From: Chthoniobacter sp. | GTDB taxonomy: Bacteria; Verrucomicrobiota; Verrucomicrobiia; Chthoniobacterales; Chthoniobacteraceae | Length of the DNA stretch: 7,938 bases | Assembly (NCBI GenBank): GCA_025351065.1 | Contig: JANXWQ010000502.1 | Span: 1-7,938, forward strand | Direction: 5' to 3' | Shown: positions 1-5,680 of the stretch, one piece after another | Layout: the number at the start of each line of letters is the position of its first letter | Numbering within the stretch: position 1 is the stretch's first letter | Notes under the pieces: model-generated | The model's input: the letters and a program-made list of their open reading frames with translations, nothing else | What the model was told of the DNA's origin: nothing | Databases searched by the model: none | Made by a program: the position numbers and the translations under genes

Positions 1-266
1 CCTTGGATGCTCTCCGAGCGCACCGAAGCGAGATCGGACGCGCCATTCACCGCGCTCTCCACGGGCCGCGTGACCAGCACCTCGACCTGCTCCGCGCTCA
101 GCCCCGGCGCTTCCGCCTGAATCGTGACCTGCGGCGCGACAAACTCCGGGAACACATCGAGCGACGCACGCGATGCGATGTAACTCCCCCACGCCAGCAG
201 CGCGATGGCCAGCGCGATGACGATGCCGCGATGGCGGAGCGACAGTTGGACGATGAAGCGGAGCAT
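1..266 (-). CDS. RND efflux pump, CzcA/CusA type (N-terminal part, cut by window edge)
   Basis: This is the inner-membrane, proton-driven pump of a tripartite RND efflux system, probably of the heavy-metal (CzcA/CusA) branch. Only the first 88 codons are in the window. They begin MLRFIVQLSLRHR, followed by one hydrophobic transmembrane helix (about residues 12-32) and the start of the periplasmic porter domain. The segment VFPEFVAPQVTIQAEAPGLS, then an EQVEVLVTRPVE block and a SVRSES block, matches the family pattern (FPD..PQV.I.T..PGL...EVE..VT.PIE, ending in VRS.S). The ATG follows the adaptor's TAA directly (TAAATG). A GGAG motif 8 bases upstream, inside the adaptor's last codons, gives this gene the clearest ribosome binding site in the window, so the two are almost certainly co-translated. 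The charged residues in transmembrane helix 4 that separate metal pumps from drug pumps lie outside the window, so the substrate is inferred. Confidence 0.9.
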   Translation of the reverse strand, partial: MLRFIVQLSLRHRGIVIALAIALLAWGSYIASRASLDVFPEFVAPQVTIQAEAPGLSAEQVEVLVTRPVESAVNGASDLASVRSESIQ

Positions 267-1301
267 TTAGTCCGCTCCGCCTCCGCCCTGCGCTTTCAGC
301 TCCTCGGACAGCAGCGACTGCGCGCCCGTGGTCACGAGCAAATCATCCGCCTTGATCCCGCCGCCCTCGGCGATGAACCAGCCTTTGTCGCCATCGAGCG
401 GCGTGTCGAGGGTCACGGGTTTGCGCACAAATTTCTCCTCCTCCTCCTGCACATAGACCCACGCGCGCCCGTCGTGCCGCAGCACCGCGGAGCGCGGCAC
501 GGCGAAACCGGCGCGCGGTTTCTGCGGCAGCTCCAGCCAGGCCGTGAGCGCCATGCCGGGGCGCAATGGAAAGACGGGCTGGTCCACGCGCAGGATGAAA
601 CCCTGCGCCTGCGTCTTCGCGTCCACGTCTGCGGCGGGCGTGATGTTTTGTGTCTCAATGGGCTGCTCCTCGCGGCCCAGCACGAGCACGCGCGCGGACT
701 TCGGCTGCTCGGCGAGCGCGTCGCCGGGCAGGATGTCCACGCGGATGAGCGCCGAGTCGCCGCGCACGAGCCGCTCTACAAATTCTCGACGCGCCACCGC
801 GTCGAGCGCGGAAAAGGTCGCGCCCCATTGCAGCATCGCGCTGCGGCGCAGACCGTCGGTCTTGATCTGATCGGCGCGGAACTGCGCCTCGGAAGTCTCA
901 AACGCTTTGCGCGCGAGGTTCTCGCCGTTTTTGAAAAGCTCCTGCGAGCGCTCATACTGCGCGCGCGATGCGGCGAGCGCGGCTTCGGCGCTGGCGAGAT
1001 CGCCGTCGAGCGTGACGATGGCCGACGGGTCGAGCACGCTGCCAAAGGCGATGCGCTGCGGCTTCAGTTCGGTCTTCTCCGGCTCACCCTTCTCGATGTC
1101 GAGCGCCTGCCATTTTTCCTTCTCCAGCTTCACCACATAATCTTCCGGCTTCGGCTCCTCCTCTTTGGGCGCAACGCTGGCAGCTGCAGTTTCCTCCTCG
1201 GTCTTCGGTTTCTCTTTCTGCTTCCGCACGCCGATCCACAGCGTCCAGCCCAGACCGAGAACGACGAGGCAGGTGAGGATTAAATTGGCGAGCTTCTTCA
1301 T
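267..1301 (-). CDS. RND efflux periplasmic adaptor (membrane fusion protein), short form
   Basis: A 344-residue adaptor linking the RND pump to an outer-membrane channel. I chose the ATG at 1301 because it gives a clean N-terminal anchor (MKKLANLILTCLVVLGLGWT). A GTG at 1343 in the same frame would add 14 polar residues in front. After the anchor comes a charged Lys/Glu/Pro-rich linker (about 25-55), then a short beta segment (about 56-98). A helical hairpin follows (about 99-124 and 131-152, tip NGENLA), then a beta-barrel region (about 160-260; LRPGMALTAWLELP is typical of the family) and the membrane-proximal domain (AVPRSAVLRHDGRAWVYV onward). The usual lipoyl half-motif before the hairpin is not visible, and the protein is somewhat shorter than common CusB/CzcB adaptors. 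It lies between the beta-barrel gene and the pump gene, all on one strand. Family assignment is firm; the cargo is unknown. Confidence 0.88.
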   Translation of the reverse strand: MKKLANLILTCLVVLGLGWTLWIGVRKQKEKPKTEEETAAASVAPKEEEPKPEDYVVKLEKEKWQALDIEKGEPEKTELKPQRIAFGSVLDPSAIVTLDGDLASAEAALAASRAQYERSQELFKNGENLARKAFETSEAQFRADQIKTDGLRRSAMLQWGATFSALDAVARREFVERLVRGDSALIRVDILPGDALAEQPKSARVLVLGREEQPIETQNITPAADVDAKTQAQGFILRVDQPVFPLRPGMALTAWLELPQKPRAGFAVPRSAVLRHDGRAWVYVQEEEEKFVRKPVTLDTPLDGDKGWFIAEGGGIKADDLLVTTGAQSLLSEELKAQGGGGAD

Positions 1302-1337
1302 GGGGCGGCGGGAGAAATTTGGCGGTTCATTGGGGCT

Positions 1338-1350
1338 CGGCACTGTGCCG
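1338..1350. repeat. Perfect 13-bp inverted repeat in the barrel-adaptor gap
   Basis: CGGCACTGTGCCG is a perfect palindrome around one central base, and its arms continue for a few imperfect pairs on each side (about 1334-1354). It lies in the 124-bp gap between the beta-barrel stop and the adaptor ATG, about 37 bp upstream of that ATG. It could be an operator half-pair or form a small RNA hairpin in the transcript. There is no T-run after it, so it does not look like a terminator. In GC-rich DNA such a palindrome can arise by chance. Confidence 0.4.
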
Positions 1351-1425
1351 GGCCGGGCGGATTTTGAGTAGGCAAATCAACATCGGCTCCCCGCCGCCGC
1401 GCCGCTGGGCAAAGCGCGCGCCGGA

Positions 1426-2184
1426 TCAGAACACGAAGTTGAAACCAGGTCGGAAGTTGAACAAATGGTCGGTGTCGTAGCCCACGCTGATGAACGTGTT
1501 GAAGTGTTCGGTGAACTTGAATTCCGTCGCCAGCGCGCCGGAAAACGTGGAGCGCTCGCCGATGGCCGGCCGCGAGTTGCCAAAGACTTCGCCAAAGACG
1601 CTCCACTTGTCCGTGATCTCACGCTCGATCGAGAAGTCGTAAATGAGCTCGTTCTTCGTGGCATGGTCATCCTTCGGATGCCCGATGAAATCGACCCCAA
1701 GATTGGCGTTAAAAATCCAATGGCCGAGTTTTTTTCCGGCAATAATGTACGGGTAGTAATCCACGCGGCCCGAGCCGATTTCTCGGTTCCGCGCCATAGG
1801 CACCTTCACCTTGAAAGCCAGCAGCAAGGCTGGCCGCCAACCGTGCTCATCATCCATCACGATCATGTAAGACGGCGTAATCTCCAGGTCGCCCATGCCA
1901 TGCGTCCTCGTGCCGTCCGGCGCTTTGCTCCATTCTTGAAAGAAGGGCTCAATGAGAATTTCGGCGCGGTCGGTAACTGCATACTCAAACTGGGTGAGCG
2001 TGAAGGCCGTGCGCGTGCCGTCCCGCGCCTTTTCAAACTGCACCGAGTTGCTGATGAGCAGCTCGCCTTTCTTGCCGAGTTCAGCGGTTTCAGTTTCGAG
2101 CACGGTGTCCGCGTGCAGCGGGAGGGCGAACGCAGCACCAATGCAGAATGCGGTGAGAAAACAGCGGGGATGGGTGGAAGACAT
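1426..2184 (-). CDS. Outer-membrane beta-barrel protein, MetA-pathway/transporter-like
   Basis: A predicted 252-residue outer-membrane protein. The start at 2184 gives a signal peptide (MSSTHPRCFLTAFCIGAAFA, with likely cleavage after LPLHA at residue 25); a TTG six codons further upstream is less likely. The mature part is made of alternating polar and aromatic strands: GELLISNSVQFEK, TAFTLTQFEYAVTDRAEILI, GDLEITPSYMIV, PALLLAFKVKVP, WIFNANLGVDF, SVFGEVFG, NTFISVGYDTDH. It ends in FNFVF, a terminal aromatic signature typical of barrels inserted by the Bam machinery. The pattern GMGDLEITPSY...LLLAFKVKVPMA...DYYPYI resembles the family named after the phenol MetA pathway (often annotated 'transporter'). 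That name says little about function. As first gene of the adaptor-pump run it probably belongs to the efflux system, but it is not a TolC-type channel, so its role is open. Confidence 0.75.
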   Translation of the reverse strand: MSSTHPRCFLTAFCIGAAFALPLHADTVLETETAELGKKGELLISNSVQFEKARDGTRTAFTLTQFEYAVTDRAEILIEPFFQEWSKAPDGTRTHGMGDLEITPSYMIVMDDEHGWRPALLLAFKVKVPMARNREIGSGRVDYYPYIIAGKKLGHWIFNANLGVDFIGHPKDDHATKNELIYDFSIEREITDKWSVFGEVFGNSRPAIGERSTFSGALATEFKFTEHFNTFISVGYDTDHLFNFRPGFNFVF

Positions 2185-2409
2185 TAGCGGCAACGGTAAC
2201 AAGGCAGGTGGGCGGCGCTAGTTACAGTTCGGTCATTCCGCGCAAGGGCAACGCTCAGATGAAAATACGCCGGCGGCAGCTACGAATGCGTCGGGTTTGC
2301 CAGCCTGTCATGGCAGAATTCGTCAGAACTTACGAAACTGTCATGCTGACTTACACAACCGTCACTTTCGTTTTCCTCCAGCCTACCCTTTGATTTCCGC
2401 CGACATATT
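2185..2409. promoter_or_regulatory. Divergent intergenic region between barrel-adaptor-pump run and methyltransferase gene
   Basis: A 225-bp non-coding stretch, the longest in the window, separating two genes that point away from each other. It must hold the start signals of the barrel-adaptor-pump run (minus) and probably of the methyltransferase gene (plus). It contains a 21-bp-spaced direct repeat at 2328-2364, a quasi-palindrome CTGTCATGGCAG (2305-2316) and an inverted repeat GTCA-TGC-TGAC (2340-2350). The tetramer GTCA recurs at 2307, 2322, 2340 and 2361. I could not fix convincing -35/-10 boxes on either strand. No small gene is supported here. Confidence 0.55.
2328..2364. repeat. Two direct repeats ACTTACnnAACnGTCA, 21 bp apart: candidate operator
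   Basis: ACTTACGAAACTGTCA (2328-2343) and ACTTACACAACCGTCA (2349-2364) match at 13 of 16 positions and start exactly 21 bp apart, two turns of B-DNA. Read on the minus strand the unit is TGACrGTTnnGTAAGT. The spacing puts both copies on the same face of the helix, as expected for cooperative binding of a regulator such as a two-component response regulator or a dimeric repressor. The site is about 46-82 bp upstream of the methyltransferase start and 144-180 bp upstream of the beta-barrel start. No regulator gene lies in the window, so the binding protein is unknown. Confidence 0.5.
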
Positions 2410-3030
2410 TTGGAGACACACACTATTACCCCGACCCTGAAGTACATTTGCGAAAACGCGGCCAACGCTGGCCGCGACATTGACCTGAACGGCTGCGACT
2501 ATGGCCCGCACAAGCGCACCAACCTCCATTTAGGAGTTCAGCCTTACTATCATTTTTTGGCAGGTTTCGCCCGGACGTTGGGCTGCAAGAAAATCTTGGA
2601 AATCGGCACCAGCTACGGCGGCTCCATGATGGCGATCAGCCGCGGCTGCGGGGCCGGTCAAGCCGGTTTGGAATTGGTAACCGTGGACAAGATCGACCTC
2701 GCCGGACAGGGATTAAGCGGGCTCTTGCACATAACGCGCATCCATGGCGATTCAATGCTGCCGGATACGCTTGGCCTAGTCAGGGCCAAGATAAGTCCGC
2801 CGATTGACCTGCTCTACATCGACAGCAAGCACAGCTACGACCATGTGACTGGGAATATCCGCAGCTATGTCGGCGAGTTCCGCCCGCGCTTCCTGATTCT
2901 CGATGACATCCACCTCAATGCCGAGATGGAGAACGTCTGGCGGGAAATCTCCGCTAAGTTCGGCGACCAGGCCTTTGACGCTTCGGAGTTGGCCCAGCGT
3001 CCGGTGGGCTTCGGTGTCGCAGCTTATTGA
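2410..3030 (+). CDS. Class I SAM-dependent methyltransferase-like protein (Methyltransf_24/CmcI-like)
   Basis: A 206-residue cytoplasmic protein with a Rossmann-type SAM-binding fold. Motif I is ILEIGTSYGGS (62-72), followed by an acidic strand end LVTVDKID (89-96), then LLYIDSKHSYDHV (134-146) and FLILDDIH (161-168). The D..HSY..V and LDD blocks are characteristic of the Methyltransf_24 and cephalosporin-hydroxylase-like (CmcI) families, where such acids can bind a divalent metal. The substrate cannot be told. The start is uncertain: the frame opens after a TGA at 2347 and has no ATG or GTG before residue 73, so TTG at 2410 is the only standard choice. The gene stands alone on the plus strand between two minus-strand runs, and third codon positions are less GC-rich than in its neighbours, which hints at separate origin. 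Its stop overlaps the end of the next gene. Confidence 0.75.
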   Translation: METHTITPTLKYICENAANAGRDIDLNGCDYGPHKRTNLHLGVQPYYHFLAGFARTLGCKKILEIGTSYGGSMMAISRGCGAGQAGLELVTVDKIDLAGQGLSGLLHITRIHGDSMLPDTLGLVRAKISPPIDLLYIDSKHSYDHVTGNIRSYVGEFRPRFLILDDIHLNAEMENVWREISAKFGDQAFDASELAQRPVGFGVAAY

Positions 3031-3674
3031 GCGCTCGCTTTCGCCTCCGTCATGGTGATGTCGGCCGGCGGCTTGAACAGCGCGGAGCTGAATGGAAACT
3101 CGGTGTCGTAGCTGAGGTATCTGATGGAAAACTCAGCCTTGCCGTCTTTGATCACGTCTAGCTGGAAAGGCAGGCGGGTGTCTGGCCGGAGGCATAAGAC
3201 GAGGCGGTAACTGTCCTGCGTGAACTCGGACACTTCACACCGCACGCCGTCGATGACCCGCGGCTCCAGACGGGTGGCATGGTGCTGTAGAAAGAAGGTC
3301 AGCTCCTTGCCAAACTCCAGCGCCCGTAACTCACCGGGCGCATCCCGCCCGATAATGACGTGATGGGTCACATAAGTCGGCCCCGGATCGACGATGTGCT
3401 GCCCGCGATGCCCATCCAGATTGATCATCCAAATGTCCGGCTCGCTGCAAATCGTCAGCCCATGAATATGCTTTTCCGGGTCGGGCTCCTCCTCGACGCG
3501 GGAATACTTATCCCCGCCGATGTAGAGGGTCTTAGGCTTGGCCGCAAACGCCTCGGCTGGCCCGCCCGGCCAGATGTAGCGGTGAACAATCTTAGTCAGC
3601 GGCGGCACCGGCGATCCGGCGAAGCCGGAGCCGCCGATGGTCAGCAGAGCCAGAATCAGGAAGTAACGTTGCAT
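3024..3674 (-). CDS. Secreted protein of unknown function, possible LolA-like fold
   Basis: A 216-residue exported protein I do not recognise with confidence. The ATG at 3674 gives a good signal peptide (MQRYFLILALLTIGGSGFAG, cleavage near residue 19-20); a GTG at 3719 would add 15 basic residues before it. The mature part is rich in beta-type segments. Its end, LSYDTEFPFSSALFKPPADI, recalls LolA/LolB-like and outer-membrane lipoprotein-sorting proteins, in which the last strands lead to 'F.P...D'. Histidines are frequent (KHIHG 68-72, THH 103-105, LQHH 129-132), and there are three cysteines in the mature part (76, 146, 161), so metal binding is conceivable but unproven. It follows the PepSY-like gene after a 60-bp gap on the same strand, so it may be the third gene of the TolC run. 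Base composition is a little less GC-rich than in the TolC gene. Confidence 0.7.
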   Translation of the reverse strand: MQRYFLILALLTIGGSGFAGSPVPPLTKIVHRYIWPGGPAEAFAAKPKTLYIGGDKYSRVEEEPDPEKHIHGLTICSEPDIWMINLDGHRGQHIVDPGPTYVTHHVIIGRDAPGELRALEFGKELTFFLQHHATRLEPRVIDGVRCEVSEFTQDSYRLVLCLRPDTRLPFQLDVIKDGKAEFSIRYLSYDTEFPFSSALFKPPADITMTEAKASAQ

Positions 3675-3734
3675 GGCAGCACGGTGCGCGCGGGCCACGA
3701 AACATCTCATCCGCGGCACGCCGCAGATCGGGAC

Positions 3735-4208
3735 TTACTTCTCCTCCGGTTTGACCTTGCCGTCTTCGAGGTATTCGACATCGGTCTTTTTGCCCTTGCT
3801 GACGTAAGACGCCTCGTAGGTCACGGCACCGCTCGCGCGCTTGATGCGGTTGACGCGCTCAATCTTCGCGCCTTTCGCCCCGGCTTCGATGGCCTTGCGC
3901 ACGGCCTCCGGCAGCTTGTCTAGCGGCATGGTTTCTTCCTCGGCGTTGATCTTGCCGTCGGCGGTCACGGAGACTTCGCGCGCCGGCTGTCCGGCCTCGC
4001 TCAGCTCGACTTCATAGACGGTTACCTTGCCATCCTTCTCGATGTTGACCTTTTCGATCTTCGCCGTGCAGGCGGCTTTCTTCAGCGCCTCGGCGGCAGC
4101 GGGCGGAATCTTGGCGAGCTTGGCCGCGATGGCGGCGTCGTCGGCGCGCAAAGTGAGCGCGGTGAGCAGGCTGGCGGCAAGGGTGAGGGCGATGGGATGC
4201 AGTTTCAT
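3735..4208 (-). CDS. Small periplasmic protein with two PepSY-like repeats
   Basis: A 157-residue exported protein. The signal peptide is MKLHPIALTLAASLLTALTL, with cleavage after RA at residue 22. The mature part is an internal duplication. Copy 1 (about 34-92) and copy 2 (about 99-156) share the order: (I/L)P.A...A(L/I)..., then AKIE(K/R)VN, then a G.VTYE or KVTVYE strand, then a D-V/VSV strand ending in DGK(I/V). This is the helix-plus-sheet layout of PepSY-like domains (beta-lactamase-inhibitor-like fold). PepSY-type proteins are known as periplasmic binding or inhibitory modules; the ligand here is unknown. Its ATG overlaps the TolC stop (ATGA, 4205-4208) and no Shine-Dalgarno motif is visible, which points to translational coupling. 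That strongly ties it to the efflux system, perhaps as a periplasmic sensor or metal-binding partner. Confidence 0.82.
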   Translation of the reverse strand: MKLHPIALTLAASLLTALTLRADDAAIAAKLAKIPPAAAEALKKAACTAKIEKVNIEKDGKVTVYEVELSEAGQPAREVSVTADGKINAEEETMPLDKLPEAVRKAIEAGAKGAKIERVNRIKRASGAVTYEASYVSKGKKTDVEYLEDGKVKPEEK

Positions 4209-5563
4209 GGTTTGGTTTTGTGGTGGTGGGTTGAGTGGAAATCAGCAGCGCTCGAGCAGCGCACGCCCGACGCGTCTTCCAGCGCGCTGAGCGCCTGCTG
4301 CGCGCTGAAGAGCGCATCGAGCCGCGAGAGCCGCGCGGCCTGCAGCTCGACCTGCGCGCTGACCATCGTGAGCCGGTCGTTTTCGCCCGCCTTGAACAGC
4401 GCCTCCATCGAGTGGTGCTGCTTTTCCTGCGAGGCGAGGAGCTGATTGGCCGTGTCGAGTTTCGTCAAAGCGCCGCGGTAACTCGCCAGCGCGAGTTCGA
4501 GTTCGCCGAGCGCCTTGGCCTGGGCGGCGTTGAAATTTGCCGCCGCCTCGCGCCGCTTCGCCAGGGCCTCGGCGATGGGGCCGCGGTTCTGGTCGAGCAA
4601 GGGCAGCGTGAGCGTGAAACCAATCGTCCATTTGTTCTGCCCCTGATCGTAGGCGTAGCCGGGGCCGAGATGCACGTCGGGCCACTGCTTCGCGATTTCC
4701 AAGCGCAGCGCCGCCTCCGCCGCGGCGTATTCCGCCAGCACCGAAAGGACATCCGAACGCTCCACCACCGCATTGCGCCGCAGCGTGCGCTCGCTCGGCG
4801 GCGACGGCAGGTCTTCGAGTCCGGCAAAAGACAGCGCCACCGTGTCCAGCGCATGCACCGAGACGCCGAGCACCGCGGCCAGCGTGGCCCGCGCCTCGGC
4901 TTTTTGCTTCTGCGCGTCGCGGCTCAGCAGGCGGCTTTGGTTGAATTGGAGCCGCGCCTGCAGAGTCTCCACGCGCGAAATTTCCCCCGCCGCGATGCGC
5001 GCGTCGAACAGCTTCACCGTCTCCTCCTGGTCGGCCTGCTGCGTTCCAAGCAGCGCCTCACGCTGCTGCGCCGCAAAGAGCGCATACACGCTGCGCCGCA
5101 CGCGCGACGCCACATTGCCCTCCTCCGTGGAAAGATTCAGCGCCGCCGCATTCACCAGCGCCTGCGCCTGGGCGATGCGCTGCCCCCGTTTCCCCGCCGT
5201 CTCGATGGGCACATCAAGCGTAAAACCATTCGCCCACGGCGACGCGCCGCCAAGCAGCCGCGAAATATTTGTCGCGGAAAAACCCACCGTCGGATTCGGC
5301 CGCGCACCCGCGGTAATGAGCGCCGCCTGCGCCGTCGCCAGCTTGGCCCGCGCGATCTCCATGGTTGGATGCCGCAGCAGCGCCGCGGCGCACAGCCGGT
5401 CGCAGTCCCAAGACCCGCCGCCGAGCGCCCGCCCCTGCAAGTCCGCCGCCCCTTGCTCCGCCGTCAGCGGCTCCGGCTTGTAAGACACACAGCCGCCCAG
5501 TGCCACCGCCGCCAGCGCGAGGGCGGTGGTGCTTTTTGCGAAAGGGAATGCGGAGGGTTTCAT
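4205..5563 (-). CDS. TolC-family outer-membrane efflux lipoprotein
   Basis: The outer-membrane channel of a tripartite efflux system, 452 residues, close to the usual size. It starts with a lipoprotein signal ending in the lipobox ALGGC (Cys25 is the predicted lipidated residue). Two OEP repeats follow: about 53-235, with ARPNPTVGF and DVPIETAGKRGQRIAQAQA, and about 265-430, with WPDVHLGPGYAYDQ and FTLTLPLLDQNRGPIAEA. Between and after them are long Ala/Gln/Glu-rich coiled helices that form the periplasmic tunnel. The family is clear and resembles the CusC/CzcC-type channels. The C-terminal tail is odd: after the last helix it has a His-rich end (HSTHHHKTKP). The stop overlaps the PepSY-like start. 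The matching adaptor and pump are about 3 kb further along on the same strand, behind the methyltransferase gene. Confidence 0.93.
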   Translation of the reverse strand: MKPSAFPFAKSTTALALAAVALGGCVSYKPEPLTAEQGAADLQGRALGGGSWDCDRLCAAALLRHPTMEIARAKLATAQAALITAGARPNPTVGFSATNISRLLGGASPWANGFTLDVPIETAGKRGQRIAQAQALVNAAALNLSTEEGNVASRVRRSVYALFAAQQREALLGTQQADQEETVKLFDARIAAGEISRVETLQARLQFNQSRLLSRDAQKQKAEARATLAAVLGVSVHALDTVALSFAGLEDLPSPPSERTLRRNAVVERSDVLSVLAEYAAAEAALRLEIAKQWPDVHLGPGYAYDQGQNKWTIGFTLTLPLLDQNRGPIAEALAKRREAAANFNAAQAKALGELELALASYRGALTKLDTANQLLASQEKQHHSMEALFKAGENDRLTMVSAQVELQAARLSRLDALFSAQQALSALEDASGVRCSSAADFHSTHHHKTKP

Positions 5564-5680
5564 CGGCCCGCGAGACTAGTCGCCGCCTCGGGCGAAGCGA
5601 TCAAAACAGAATGAAACTTTCGTCAATCTCGCGCCCAAACACGCAATGTGCGCCCCGGCTGCGATCCCTGCGCACGCGCC
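5564..5680. promoter_or_regulatory. Divergent promoter region of TolC-like and hydrolase genes
   Basis: A 117-bp spacer between two genes that point away from each other. On the minus strand, TTGACG (5626-5621) is a fair -35 match for the TolC run, about 58 bp before the start codon, but the hexamer 17 bp further on (TGATCG) is a poor -10, so this promoter is only tentative. The middle (about 5600-5626) is AT-richer than the surroundings, as expected of a promoter. No clear box was found for the hydrolase gene, and neither start codon has an evident Shine-Dalgarno motif. Confidence 0.35.

Noticed and set aside
3..1283. Long open frame on the plus strand opposite the adaptor gene
   Set aside because: It is Arg/His/Leu-rich with no domain, and is the usual complementary shadow in GC-rich DNA; the minus-strand frame is a recognisable RND adaptor.
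2287..2302. Sigma-54-like element TGGCAAACCCGACGCA on the minus strand
   Set aside because: It has the GG-N10-GC spacing, but the -12 part is poor (ACGC for TTGC) and such matches are frequent in GC-rich DNA; no activator gene is in the window.
2280..2480. Small minus-strand open frame across the intergenic region and methyltransferase start
   Set aside because: No ribosome binding site, no motif, and it overlaps both the repeat region and the methyltransferase gene.
2203..3734. Mobile element carrying the methyltransferase gene
   Set aside because: I found no terminal inverted repeats, target-site duplication, transposase or integrase, so insertion is only inferred from strand and composition.
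4235..5614. 459-codon open frame on the plus strand opposite the TolC-like gene
   Set aside because: Very Arg-rich, no recognisable motif, and fully opposite a clear OEP-family gene.
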